NCBI RefSeq assembly: GCF_000153925.1
Contig: NZ_DS264382.1
Location: 24,553-88,552, forward strand
Direction of reading: 5' to 3'
Length of the DNA: 64,000 nt
Source: [Ruminococcus] torques ATCC 27756
GTDB lineage: Bacteria; Bacillota; Clostridia; Lachnospirales; Lachnospiraceae
Shown: positions 17,574-27,474 of the stretch, piece by piece
Layout: each line of letters opens with the position of its first letter
Numbering within the stretch: position 1 is the first letter of the stretch
Position numbers and translations under genes: made by a program
Notes under the pieces: generated by a model
Seen by the model: the letters and a program-made list of their open reading frames with translations, nothing else
What the model was told of the DNA's origin: nothing
Databases searched by the model: none

Positions 17574-18318
17574 ACAGATCATCAATATACTTCATATCGG
17601 ATTTATTATCTGTCTTGTGCTGACAATTTTATTTGCGGCGCTGAGCGTTTTCTTTTTCTTTCAATTTAAAATACGCGATGTGTTTAACGCTATCACGGGA
17701 AGGGCGCAGCGAAAGAGCGTTCAGCAGATGGAAGAAGAAAATGCAAAGACAGGAAAGTTAAGACAGGATTATTATTCCGCGCCGACAAGTTCAGACCTTT
17801 ATACGACGCCAAGCGGAAGGATACCTCCGGTTATGTCTGCGCAGCAGGCAGCAGGCGGACAGGCAGACGGCGCGGCGTACACAGAACAAGTTTACCATTC
17901 GGCAGATCCGGAAGGAAGAGAACATACAATGCAGCTTCACACAGCACAGCAGGCAGCGTCTGATAACGGAGGAAGTGAAGCGACAACTTTGCTGAACGGC
18001 GGAAGCGAAGAAACGACTCTGCTGAACAGCGGAAGCGAAGAAACGACTCTGTTGAACAGCGGAAGTGAAGAGACGACTCTGCTGAACAGCGGAAGCGAAG
18101 AAACGACTCTGTTGAACAGCGGAAGTGAAGAAACGACATTGCTCAACAGCAGAAACGGCGGCACAACGGCACAAAGAAATGCCGGATTCGGAGAAACAAC
18201 TTTATTGACGCCGGAAATGGAAGCATCGTTTGTTCAGGCAAAGACAAATGAAAAACCGGAATGGAATTTCGTTATTAAAAAAGAAATTATGGAAATCCAT
18301 ACGAATGAGATCATTTAA
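17563..18318 (+). CDS. Single-pass membrane protein with ETTLL repeat array
   Basis: ATG 17563 follows CAGGAGGGG by six bases and overlaps the kinase gene by 11 bp. 251 residues. One helix (GFIICLVLTILFAALSVFFFF) precedes a cytosolic tail. The tail contains six tandem ten-residue units of the type GSEETTLLNS and a seventh variant GFGETTLLTP. The motif matches the TT sites beside the FHA domain of the protease gene. The adjacent Thr pairs beside acidic residues resemble the ETT phosphosites that kinases modify and FHA domains bind in actinobacteria (GarA/OdhI). I infer a phospho-scaffold; no family is recognised. Confidence 0.75.
   Translation: MQSEQIINILHIGFIICLVLTILFAALSVFFFFQFKIRDVFNAITGRAQRKSVQQMEEENAKTGKLRQDYYSAPTSSDLYTTPSGRIPPVMSAQQAAGGQADGAAYTEQVYHSADPEGREHTMQLHTAQQAASDNGGSEATTLLNGGSEETTLLNSGSEETTLLNSGSEETTLLNSGSEETTLLNSGSEETTLLNSRNGGTTAQRNAGFGETTLLTPEMEASFVQAKTNEKPEWNFVIKKEIMEIHTNEII
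17971..18150 (+). repeat. Six tandem 30-bp coding repeats
   Basis: Perfectly in-frame 30-bp units begin at 17971, 18001, 18031, 18061, 18091 and 18121. Each encodes GSE(E/A)TTLLN(S/G). Units 2-6 differ from each other at only a few bases, some silent (CTGCTG or CTGTTG). Near identity implies recent expansion by slippage or unequal crossover, so copy number may vary among strains. Confidence 0.97.
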
Positions 18319-18883
18319 AGAAAACAAAAAAGATATTAATCGATTTATCTTGCAGCAGAAAGAAGGAAACAGATTGAAACCAAGAACAGTAAAAAAAGGA
18401 TTTCTCGGTGTGATGGGATTATTTCTCCTGTCTGCACTGACTCCGGCGCTGATTCCGTTTGCCGTTGACAAAAACGGCGATCTTACACAGATCGGATATG
18501 CGGCGGGGGCGTTGTTTTGGCTCGGTCTTCTGCTCGGGATCGCAGCATATTTGTTTTTGGCGAGAAAGGCGAAGCCTCTGACAGAACAGGCAGGAAAACG
18601 GAAACTTCCGTCAGTGATCTGCTTTTTCAGTAATACGCCTGCGATTGCGGCAGACGCAGTTATGATCGTGTCGATCGCAGCGACAATCTATTGTGCGCTT
18701 CATATCGAAGTGAATGATTTTCTGGCAATTACGGCGCTGGTATTTGCGCTTGCAGGGGTTTATGCACATTTTCTGTTTAACGGAAACGTGTATTTCTATA
18801 TATGGAACAGCCGGAACAGACAGAGGAAGAGACAGACAAAAGAACGGCAAAACAAAGAAGAACAGGAAGGGATGAAAGCATGA
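18305..18883 (+). CDS. Four-helix membrane protein of the T7SS-like locus
   Basis: Start uncertain. ATG 18305 overlaps the previous gene by 14 bp but lacks a clear ribosome site, while TTG 18374 lies five bases after AAGGA. About 192 residues (169 from the TTG) with four helices (FLGVMGLFLLSALTPALIPF, AGALFWLGLLLGIAAYLFL, AADAVMIVSIAATIYCALHI, FLAITALVFALAGVYAHFLF) and a basic C-terminus NRQRKRQTKERQ. Its stop overlaps the start of the next gene as ATGA, so the two are translationally coupled. No family recognised. Confidence 0.65.
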   Translation: MRSFKENKKDINRFILQQKEGNRLKPRTVKKGFLGVMGLFLLSALTPALIPFAVDKNGDLTQIGYAAGALFWLGLLLGIAAYLFLARKAKPLTEQAGKRKLPSVICFFSNTPAIAADAVMIVSIAATIYCALHIEVNDFLAITALVFALAGVYAHFLFNGNVYFYIWNSRNRQRKRQTKERQNKEEQEGMKA

Positions 18884-21800
18884 AAAAGAAGCAAAAACTA
18901 AAAGAAAGGATATGTGCGCTCGTCCTTGCGCTGGCGATGGTACTGACTTGGGTACTGCCGGATGCAGGTATGACGGTTCAGGCGGCGGCTGGCGATGCAA
19001 AAAAAGTTACGCTGAAATTTAAAGATGCCGCAGAGGAAACACGCGGGATAGGCGCACTTACTTTGAAATTACAAAGTAATGATGATCCGAGCTATGAGAA
19101 GAAAAAGGAAATCGAGGTTAAAGCCGGAGAGACAAGTAAAGAAATTGAGTTAAAAGAAGGAGTAGAATATAACTACGAAGTAGAGAAAACCGGATATGAG
19201 ACAACAAAAGATGGTCGGTTTACGGTTGAGGCGGAGAAAGCGGATATTGACATTCTGCTTACAATGTCAGAGATTACACTTTTGCCGACGACAGATTCAG
19301 TTAGTCTGAAAGTCGGAGAAACATATGATATATCAGTAACAAATCCGGTGCAAGAACTTGCTTATACATGGAGCACAACAGATGGGAATGTTGCATCTGT
19401 TGAAAACGGAAAGGTTACGGCAAAAGGCGAAGGCTCTGCGGATATCAGCGTTACAAACGGGGTGAAAACAAAAACAGTTTCCGTAAACGTGTCTAAAAAT
19501 CAGATTAACGGTTTTAGTATGACGGTGAAAGAGCCAAGCGGAGACGATCAAAGTTCTGTTATATTGACAGCCAAAGGTCTTCCAGCCGATGTTTCAGGAA
19601 ATGTAATATTTTATGATGTGACAGGCGGTCAAAAAACTTTGCTCTATAAAGCAGAAGCGGCAGCTACAGTCGAATATACATATGAGACAGACAGTCTTCT
19701 CGGCGCGAAACAGTTTGAAGCCGTGTATAGCGGTAATGAAAAATATGAAGGCGCGACGGCAACAGCAACCGGAAGTTATGGGAAAACACAGGCAATTACG
19801 ATAGACGGTGATGTTTCAAAAGAAGTGACTTACGGAACGGAGCACTGGAATGATGAAATCGTAATTGCTCTTGCCGATATTGAAAATACATTAAAAGGAA
19901 GAACGCTTGCGACAGAGGTTGCATTTGCACAGTCAGAAGACGCGCCGAATACAGGACTTGCTGAAAATGTAGCGGTCGTTCGCGTGGAAGCAGATCATAC
20001 GATCCATGTAATTCCGAAAAATGCAGGAAAAGTAACAATTAAGATTAAAGCAGTCCCGGGAGAAGGAAACTTCTACAGAGAAGCAAGCGTAGATTATACG
20101 CTGACTGTAAAGAGGCAGGAAGTTTCGTTTGAGAATGTAACATGGAATAAAGCAAGTAAAGTATATGACGGAAATACTGGAATCGAACTTACGGGAACAG
20201 TAAATACTGAAAAAATCACAATCCCGAAAGAGAAAGCTGCGATTGCAGGATCAGATGTTGCAGTAAATGAGCAGAATGAAGCACAGCCACAGAACGTGAC
20301 AGTTGCTGCCGGAATTTATTATATGACAGTAGAAGGCAACGGCACGGCAAACTATCAGTTAGTTGTAGAAGAAGGGCAAAATGTAGTTCAGAATGCGGCA
20401 ACTATTACACATAGACCGTTGTATTTGACGTCTGCAAATGCAGAGACAGTGTCGTTAGCTTATGGACAGAATTTAAAAACGGCGATAGAAGAAATGACGG
20501 GATTAGTTGCACTTTGCAATGGTAACGGAGTTGTTCCTGAAGAAGTGCAAGGTGTGAATTCATTAGAGACAGGACTTGTGGGAAATGATCAAATAACAGT
20601 ATTGCCGGGGGCAACAGCGCCGGAAACTCTGCATGTGAATGAGGCAGCTTATAAAGTAATCGTTCCGAATATTACAAATGAAAATAAAATCAGCGAAAAC
20701 TATGAGTTTAAGTTTATTGAAGAGGATGATTATAAGGGAGATCTTAAAGTTACAAAACAGACTTTAAATAAAGAAGATCTTTTGAAAAAAATTGATCTTA
20801 AAGGAACGACAAACGGGATTTACGGCGTGAAAAATGGCGCTGACGAGCTGGAAAAAGTTTGGGTAAGCATTGGCGGAAAAGATGAACTCGGCGAGAAAAA
20901 GGGAACCCCTGTGCTGAAGATGAATGTAAAGGCTACACAATATTATGATGAAGTGTATATGAGTGTAGATAACGGAAATAGTTATGTAAACGTATCTGAT
21001 GAGTCGGATGAGTCACAGAATATACTTGAACAGCTTAAACCTGAGGAAGGAATACAGGATAAAGTAGTTGAGAACGTAAAAGTTTATCTTAAGAACAGTG
21101 AAGATAAGAGTGGAAACACAGTTACGGAAGTAACAAATTTAACTGATTGGCTTCATATCGATAATGAAGCGCCGAGAGCTGTAATTAAAGATTATGATAC
21201 GACAAAATATTCAGATGCTTTTGAAAGCTTGAGTTTCAATATGTTCAAAAACGAGATATATACGGCAGAAATCAGCGTTTCGGACACTTCGGGAGATTCT
21301 GTAGAAGGAAGCGGCCTGCATAACACGACTACGCAGAAGTATTGCGTATATGAAATGGGAACAGATGAAACGGCGTTAAAATTAGATAAAGATGCTGTGA
21401 AAAGTATTATTGAAAAGGTAGATAGCGGGCAAGAACAATCTTGGAGTAAATTGGAATTCGATAAAAACGGAAAAGACGAAATCACTGTCGGAAAAGCGAA
21501 AGATAAGGAAGCGGCAGAAAATAATTATCTGATTCTTGTTAAGACGATTGACAATACAGGAAATGAAGCCGTATATGCTTCAAACGGCATTGTAGTTGAT
21601 GTGACATCGCCGAAAGTAGAATGTACTTTTGATACATCAAAAGACGGTGGTTATGTATCAGAAAAAGATGGAATTCTGTGTTATCAAGGGGATGCTAAAT
21701 ACGAGCTTAAGATTGAAGATCCAGAAGAGTATTTCTCAAGTATTTCGAAACTGGAAGTAATAGTGAGCAAAGACGGTGAAACAATAACTCCGACCACGAA

Positions 21801-24800
21801 AGAATTTGATGCAGACGAAACATATGAAGATTCATATATCATTGAATGGCCGACATCGGAATCAGGTTTCAGTTACGAAGAATTAAAAAATAAGTCTTCC
21901 ATAGTGGTTAAAGGCGTTGTTTCGGCAAATAAAGGAACAATAAATGGAGTGGGAACGAATAAGTCTAAGATAAAGATTAAGGCATATGATACAGCCGGAA
22001 ATGTATCTGAGACGATTGAGCAACAGTTAGCATTTGATACAAAGGCTCCGGAAATTTCTGTAAGCTTTGAAAATAAGAATGGTGATCCGATAACTCAGAA
22101 AGATGAGTTTTCATATTATCAAGACACGACTGTAATGGTGATTAAATACACAGATAGAAATTTCCCAGTTGGCGAAGAGTATAAAGACAACCTATACTTT
22201 ATACTGAAGAGAGAGGAAGACGATCAAGAGCGGAAAGTGATGCTCGAAGGACTGGAAAAAGAAGGAATTACTTATGAGATAGAGGATGAAGAGGGCAAGA
22301 ATTCTTTTGAAAATTATACGGATAATAGAGTCGTTACAGTAAAACTTACATTTGATGATCAGGATAAATACGAAATCAAACCATATTGTGTAGATATGTT
22401 TGGTAATGAAGGAACAACAGAAGAAACTTATAAATTTGCAGTTGACACCGAAGCGCCGGTAATCGAGTACACATATGAATATTTAGATGCAGACAATAAG
22501 TGGAAGCCGCTTAATGATGAAAATGCTGTTAAGTTGAAAAATGCTCCGATTCGAGTGAACGTGACGGTAACAGAGCACTTCTTTAGTTTAAAGGATAATT
22601 TTGTCTTTGAAGAAAAAGGCGGTGAAAACACGCAGGTAAAGACAGCGCTTACCGCAAAAGAGGCAGTAGGAAAGATACCGAATTATCAGGAACAGGCGGA
22701 CACTTGGACAGCTGCTTCGTCAGATGATCACCCGGTTGGTTGGACTCATAATGGCGATGAGCATCGCATCGGTTTTGTGTTTGAGAATGATGCAAACTAC
22801 ACGTTTAAACTGGACTATACGGACTTGTCAGGCAGAAGCAAAAACACAGGAGATCTGAAATTTACGGTAGATAAAACGTCTCCGTCGGGAAAGATTCTCG
22901 TAGATGGTACAGAAAACTGGTATGCAGAATTTTGGAATACGATTACGTTTAATATTTTCAAGGACGACAATTATAATGTGAAAGTGACGGGAGCAGATAT
23001 AACGTCCGGTGTGAAGACGATCGAGTATTATACAACGAAAGACGCGATTAAAAGTGCAGATGAAGTAAAAAAGATCACAGATTGGAAAAAGTTGGCTGAT
23101 TCGGGAGAGTGGAATCGTGATAGCGAAAAGGATGATAATATAAATAATAAGTCGTTCACAATGACAGAAGAACAGCAGTTTTTGACATATGCGAAGATTA
23201 CAGACTATGCCGGAAATGTTACTTATCTGTATCCGAAGGAAATAGCGGTGTTAGACAGAACGTGGGCAGAGCCGAAGATTACGATTACAGCGGCTGAACC
23301 GTTATACGGAATTTACAATAAGGATGTTCCGTTCAGCATTAACGTAGAAGATCCGGAAAGCGGAGAGACATACTCAGGACTGAAAGAAGTTTATTACGAG
23401 GTGCGCAAAGACGGTGCGGTGACACAGTCAGGAAATTATAATAAGGAATTAGAGATTGATTATAGTAAAAATAATCAGGAAAGCGCGCAGAAAGCAGGTT
23501 TGACAATATTAGACGGGCGCGTGCAGTCGCTTGTGAAAAATGAAACAGTGACGGCAAGTTTAAATAACAGCAATGATGTTGAGATTTATGTAAAAGTTGT
23601 TGATAATGCAGGACATGAAACAGAGGCGACGAAAGATCTTAAGATCGACATCACTCACCCGACAATCGCCGTAACGTACGACTTGAACACACCTCTCAAC
23701 GAGAGATACTACAAAGACGTAAGAACGGCAACGGTTGTTGTGACAGAGAGAAACTTTGACGAGTCCGCAGTTCGTTTCAACATCACGAACACAGACGGCA
23801 CACAGCCGGCGATCAGCGGATGGACACACAGTGCGAACGCAGGAGTATCTGACGATGCGACACATACATGTCAGGTAACGTTTGCGGCAGACGGAGATTA
23901 CACATTTACGCTTGAGACGACAGACCTTGCAGGAAATGCATCAAGCTACAATCGTGTAGACGACTTTACAATCGACCGGACAGTTCCGACGATCCAAGTG
24001 TCTTACGACAACAACAGCGCGGCTACACCGGGATATTTCAATGCGAACAGAACGGCGACAGTTACAGTCAACGAGCATAACTTTAACGCAGCGGAAGTCA
24101 ACGCACAGATCACGGCAGCTTTGCAGGGAAGCGGCGTGGCAGCTCCGGGACTTGGCGGATGGAGCACAAACGGAGACGTGCATACGGCAAGCGTAACATT
24201 CTCTGCAGACGCAGATTATACGTTTGATGTTGATTACACAGACCTTGCAGGAAATGCAGCGGCAGATTACACACAGGATAAATTTACGGTAGATAAGACA
24301 GATCCGGAAGTTGAGTTCTTCGATATCGAAGATAAATCGGCAAATAACGGAACAGTTGCTCCCGGTGTGAAATACAGTGATGTAAACTACATGGAAAGCG
24401 GCGTTGATATTACGATCAAAGGCGCGAAACATGACAAGACAGAATTAAGCGGAAACCGTACAAATATCGCAAACGGCGAGAGCATCAAAATGGAAGATTT
24501 CAAACATGATGAAGAGACGGATGACGTTTACACTATGACGGCGGTTATTAAAGACAAAGCCGGAAATGAAACGGAAAAAGAGGTTATGTTCTCAGTTAAC
24601 CGTTTCGGATCAAACTATATTTTCTCTGAGACAACGGAGAAGTTCCTTGATGATGTATATGCGAACAAACCGAAAGATCTTGTTGTTACAGAGGTGAACG
24701 TAGATTCACTTGTGTTCAACGGTATCTCTTACGGATTGGACGGAACGAAGAAAGAACTGAAAGCAGGCAGCGATTATACAGTAAAACAAAGCGGCGGCGA

Positions 24801-25362
24801 AGGTTCATGGAAAGAATATACATACACGATCAAAAAAGAAAACTTTGAAAAAGAAGGCCGCTACAGTGTTACGATCGACTCGGAAGACAAGGCGACAAAT
24901 AAGATGAACAACAAAGTAAAAGAGTGCAACATCGACTTTGTAATCGATAAGACGCCTCCGACAGTTGTTATCACAGGTATCGAGGAGTCAAGCTATCGTG
25001 CAGACGAGAGAGAAATGACGATCAACCTGTCAGACAATACGGCAGTTAAGTGCGTGGATGTGATCATCGACGGAAAATCAGTTGCAACTTATGCACAGAA
25101 AGAGATTGAAAAGGCAGGCGGAAAGATCAGTTACATGATTGAAGGTGCGTCAGAACCGCAGAAGATCGAAGCAGCAGCGCTTGATATGGCGGGAAATGAA
25201 ACGACTTCGGAAATGCACAAAGTGCTTGTTACATCAAGTGTATGGATTCAGTATATCAACAATACACCGCTTCTTATCGGATCGATCCTCGGAATCGTTC
25301 TCGTAGCAGGCGGACTGATCTGGTTCTTTGTGATCAGAAAAAAGAAAGAAGAAAGCAAATAA
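18880..25362 (+). CDS. Giant Ig-like repeat surface protein with C-terminal membrane anchor
   Basis: ATG 18880 overlaps the previous stop (ATGA) and follows GGAAGGG. 2160 residues. A signal peptide (ICALVLALAMVLTWVLP...VQAAA) is followed by a CnaB-like segment, a BIG2 Ig-like domain (VSLKVGETYDISVTNPVQEL), MBG-like units, and many Ig-like domains with FTVDKTSPS or FTIDRTVPT linkers and the TDLAGN signature. Two of the latter are tandem (about 23640-24310). It ends LLIGSILGIVLVAGGLIWFFVIRKKKEESK, a helix and positive tail without an LPXTG motif, so it is probably membrane anchored. It may be the external sensor or adhesin of the system. Confidence 0.85.
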   Translation: MKKKQKLKERICALVLALAMVLTWVLPDAGMTVQAAAGDAKKVTLKFKDAAEETRGIGALTLKLQSNDDPSYEKKKEIEVKAGETSKEIELKEGVEYNYEVEKTGYETTKDGRFTVEAEKADIDILLTMSEITLLPTTDSVSLKVGETYDISVTNPVQELAYTWSTTDGNVASVENGKVTAKGEGSADISVTNGVKTKTVSVNVSKNQINGFSMTVKEPSGDDQSSVILTAKGLPADVSGNVIFYDVTGGQKTLLYKAEAAATVEYTYETDSLLGAKQFEAVYSGNEKYEGATATATGSYGKTQAITIDGDVSKEVTYGTEHWNDEIVIALADIENTLKGRTLATEVAFAQSEDAPNTGLAENVAVVRVEADHTIHVIPKNAGKVTIKIKAVPGEGNFYREASVDYTLTVKRQEVSFENVTWNKASKVYDGNTGIELTGTVNTEKITIPKEKAAIAGSDVAVNEQNEAQPQNVTVAAGIYYMTVEGNGTANYQLVVEEGQNVVQNAATITHRPLYLTSANAETVSLAYGQNLKTAIEEMTGLVALCNGNGVVPEEVQGVNSLETGLVGNDQITVLPGATAPETLHVNEAAYKVIVPNITNENKISENYEFKFIEEDDYKGDLKVTKQTLNKEDLLKKIDLKGTTNGIYGVKNGADELEKVWVSIGGKDELGEKKGTPVLKMNVKATQYYDEVYMSVDNGNSYVNVSDESDESQNILEQLKPEEGIQDKVVENVKVYLKNSEDKSGNTVTEVTNLTDWLHIDNEAPRAVIKDYDTTKYSDAFESLSFNMFKNEIYTAEISVSDTSGDSVEGSGLHNTTTQKYCVYEMGTDETALKLDKDAVKSIIEKVDSGQEQSWSKLEFDKNGKDEITVGKAKDKEAAENNYLILVKTIDNTGNEAVYASNGIVVDVTSPKVECTFDTSKDGGYVSEKDGILCYQGDAKYELKIEDPEEYFSSISKLEVIVSKDGETITPTTKEFDADETYEDSYIIEWPTSESGFSYEELKNKSSIVVKGVVSANKGTINGVGTNKSKIKIKAYDTAGNVSETIEQQLAFDTKAPEISVSFENKNGDPITQKDEFSYYQDTTVMVIKYTDRNFPVGEEYKDNLYFILKREEDDQERKVMLEGLEKEGITYEIEDEEGKNSFENYTDNRVVTVKLTFDDQDKYEIKPYCVDMFGNEGTTEETYKFAVDTEAPVIEYTYEYLDADNKWKPLNDENAVKLKNAPIRVNVTVTEHFFSLKDNFVFEEKGGENTQVKTALTAKEAVGKIPNYQEQADTWTAASSDDHPVGWTHNGDEHRIGFVFENDANYTFKLDYTDLSGRSKNTGDLKFTVDKTSPSGKILVDGTENWYAEFWNTITFNIFKDDNYNVKVTGADITSGVKTIEYYTTKDAIKSADEVKKITDWKKLADSGEWNRDSEKDDNINNKSFTMTEEQQFLTYAKITDYAGNVTYLYPKEIAVLDRTWAEPKITITAAEPLYGIYNKDVPFSINVEDPESGETYSGLKEVYYEVRKDGAVTQSGNYNKELEIDYSKNNQESAQKAGLTILDGRVQSLVKNETVTASLNNSNDVEIYVKVVDNAGHETEATKDLKIDITHPTIAVTYDLNTPLNERYYKDVRTATVVVTERNFDESAVRFNITNTDGTQPAISGWTHSANAGVSDDATHTCQVTFAADGDYTFTLETTDLAGNASSYNRVDDFTIDRTVPTIQVSYDNNSAATPGYFNANRTATVTVNEHNFNAAEVNAQITAALQGSGVAAPGLGGWSTNGDVHTASVTFSADADYTFDVDYTDLAGNAAADYTQDKFTVDKTDPEVEFFDIEDKSANNGTVAPGVKYSDVNYMESGVDITIKGAKHDKTELSGNRTNIANGESIKMEDFKHDEETDDVYTMTAVIKDKAGNETEKEVMFSVNRFGSNYIFSETTEKFLDDVYANKPKDLVVTEVNVDSLVFNGISYGLDGTKKELKAGSDYTVKQSGGEGSWKEYTYTIKKENFEKEGRYSVTIDSEDKATNKMNNKVKECNIDFVIDKTPPTVVITGIEESSYRADEREMTINLSDNTAVKCVDVIIDGKSVATYAQKEIEKAGGKISYMIEGASEPQKIEAAALDMAGNETTSEMHKVLVTSSVWIQYINNTPLLIGSILGIVLVAGGLIWFFVIRKKKEESK

Positions 25363-25413
25363 AAAGTCTGAAGCTGATAAAAATACGGCAGAAATAAGAA
25401 AAGGCTGAAAAGG

Positions 25414-25454
25414 AGGCGGCTGTCTGAACAAACGGATTCGGACAGCCGCCTTTC
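25414..25454 (+). terminator. Hairpin between surface protein and second kinase, weak terminator
   Basis: An 11-bp perfect stem AGGCGGCTGTC / GACAGCCGCCT with a 16-nt loop. The tail TTTCGTCTTT is broken by C and G, so termination is probably partial. It lies about 22 bp before the next start codon. Confidence 0.65.
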
Positions 25455-25475
25455 GTCTTTATGAGGAAAGAAGTT

Positions 25476-27374
25476 ATGTTGCAAAGCGGAGATATTATAA
25501 GCGGAATGTATCAGGTGATACGAGAGATCGGAACAGGCGGCATGGGAGTGATCTATATCGGGTATCATCTTCATCTTCAAAAACAGATCGTAATAAAGAA
25601 AATAAAAGAAACGTGCGTGGACCGTGTAAATGTAAGAGGTGAAGCCGATATCTTAAAACAGCTTAGACATACATATCTGCCGCAGGTTTATGATTTTCTG
25701 GAAGTAGGAAACGACGTATATACAGTGATGGATTATATCCCAGGGGAAAATCTGCAGTATTATATCGACCATAATTATACATTTCCGGAAGAGACGATTC
25801 TGTTGTGGATGCGTGAGTTATGTGAGGTTTTGGACTATCTTCATACGAGAAAACCACGAATCCTTCACAGCGACATTAAGCCGGCAAATATTATGGTGAC
25901 GCCGGAAGGGGACATTTGCCTTATTGATTTTAATATTTCATTGGACGGGTCGGTAACACAGGAAGTACAGGGACTGAGCAGACGGTATGCATCTCCGGAA
26001 CAATTCCGATGTGCGATGGACAAAATGTACGGCAGGAAAAGCAGTGAAACACTGGATGAGAGAATGGACATTTACAGTCTGGGGGCGGTCTTTTACCGAA
26101 TGATGAGCGGGTATCTGCCTGATGCTCAAAACGGTGTTCCGTATGCGCTGTCACAGATTGATATTCCGTATGCGGACGGCTTGAAACGGATCGTCGATAA
26201 AGCGATGGATCGGGACGTTTCAAGAAGATTTCGGACGGCAAAACAGATGGAAGAAGCTCTTTCGCATATGGAAAAATACGATCCGAAGTACCGCCGTCTG
26301 ACGAACTTGCAGATATTGACCGCGACTGCGTGGGGATTTTGTATTCTGGCAGGAATCTTTCTTATTGCGTCAGGTGTGCGTCAGCGGGGGAAAGAGCTGT
26401 GGCAGCAGGAATATCAAGAGTTTTACGCCGTTGTGGGATCAGGGGATTCCGAAAATATAATAAGAGAAGGAACAGAACTTCTGAACAATTCTTCTTTGCA
26501 AGGTTATATGAAAAGGAATAAGGAGCAGAAGGCGGAGGTACTTCATGCTGTAGGGGACGGATATTTCTATAGTGAACAATACGACACGGCGGGAAAGTAT
26601 TATGAGGAAGCTTTGTCGTGCGACAGTAGGAACTCTTTATATGTGAGAGATTATATGACTGCAATGGCAAGAAACGGAAGTCCGGTCGATGTATGGACGA
26701 TACAAAGTGAATATCCGGAAGCGGCGATCGATGAGGCAGCTACTGTATTTGTTCAGGCGCAGTCAATGTATGCAAAAGGCGATCAAAAGAGCGCGGTTTC
26801 TTTATGCGAAGAAGCGCTTGGAAAAAGTATGGATGCAGAGTTGAATGCACAAATTTATCTGCTGGAAGCAGAATTATATCTTGAGCAGGGGGATATAAAC
26901 TCTGCGGCAGATGCGGCGGCACAAGCAGTGAAACTAGATGAAAGCAGCAATGTTCTTAGAAAAGCGGCAGTGACGGCATATCAGGCAGGAAACGAAGAGA
27001 GGATAGGAACGGTCAAAAATCAGTGGTACAGGCAGGCTCTTGCATATTATGAGATGCTCTGTCAAAAAAACGATCCGTCATATGAGGATCGTTTGGGAAG
27101 GGCGCTTCTTCTTCGAGTTCTCGGAAAATATAGAGACAGTACGGATGTGCTGGAAGAGATGAAAATAGATTATCCGAAAGACTATAAAGTTCAGATGTGG
27201 ATCTGTTACAACTATTTGGACGAGGCGTCGGAAGAAGGAACGTATTCAAATGTGTCAGGCGATCTGAAATTTACTTATCATTCTTGCAGAAATTTATATG
27301 AGAACAGAGCAGATCGATCGGAAGAAGATCCTGATATGGAAATGCTGGAAGAGACAATGAAAGAACTTGAATAA
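25476..27374 (+). CDS. Second membrane Ser/Thr kinase, with DFN in place of DFG
   Basis: ATG 25476 follows GAGGAAAG; an upstream ATG at 25461 is less well placed. 632 residues. Kinase domain about 7-265: glycine loop IGTGGMGVIYIG, Lys41 (IVIKKIKE), catalytic Asp133 in HSDIKPANIM, and Asp151 in IDFNIS, i.e. DFN instead of DFG. The metal-binding Asp remains, so activity is possible. A helix (LTATAWGFCILAGIFLIASG, about 280-300) leads to an extracytoplasmic TPR-like region (YDTAGKYYEEALSCDSRN). It parallels the first kinase but is paired with the surface-protein half of the locus. Confidence 0.9.
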   Translation: MLQSGDIISGMYQVIREIGTGGMGVIYIGYHLHLQKQIVIKKIKETCVDRVNVRGEADILKQLRHTYLPQVYDFLEVGNDVYTVMDYIPGENLQYYIDHNYTFPEETILLWMRELCEVLDYLHTRKPRILHSDIKPANIMVTPEGDICLIDFNISLDGSVTQEVQGLSRRYASPEQFRCAMDKMYGRKSSETLDERMDIYSLGAVFYRMMSGYLPDAQNGVPYALSQIDIPYADGLKRIVDKAMDRDVSRRFRTAKQMEEALSHMEKYDPKYRRLTNLQILTATAWGFCILAGIFLIASGVRQRGKELWQQEYQEFYAVVGSGDSENIIREGTELLNNSSLQGYMKRNKEQKAEVLHAVGDGYFYSEQYDTAGKYYEEALSCDSRNSLYVRDYMTAMARNGSPVDVWTIQSEYPEAAIDEAATVFVQAQSMYAKGDQKSAVSLCEEALGKSMDAELNAQIYLLEAELYLEQGDINSAADAAAQAVKLDESSNVLRKAAVTAYQAGNEERIGTVKNQWYRQALAYYEMLCQKNDPSYEDRLGRALLLRVLGKYRDSTDVLEEMKIDYPKDYKVQMWICYNYLDEASEEGTYSNVSGDLKFTYHSCRNLYENRADRSEEDPDMEMLEETMKELE

Positions 27375-27474
27375 TCGGAAGTGAGATGTGAAGCAGCACG
27401 AAGATTGAAGATAGAAAATAAAAGACAGAATCAGGATGCAGACAAGAAGAGAGTGCGAAACGGAGGGAATGAAG

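Noticed and set aside
17971..18150. CRISPR array
   Set aside because: The 30-bp units are directly adjacent without spacers and are in frame within a gene.
17791..18174. Repetitive minus-strand frames over the ETTLL array
   Set aside because: Mirror images of the 30-bp coding repeat, with no start signals.
23560..24432. Long minus-strand frames within the surface-protein gene
   Set aside because: They lie opposite repetitive Ig-like coding sequence and result from codon bias; no ribosome sites or domains.
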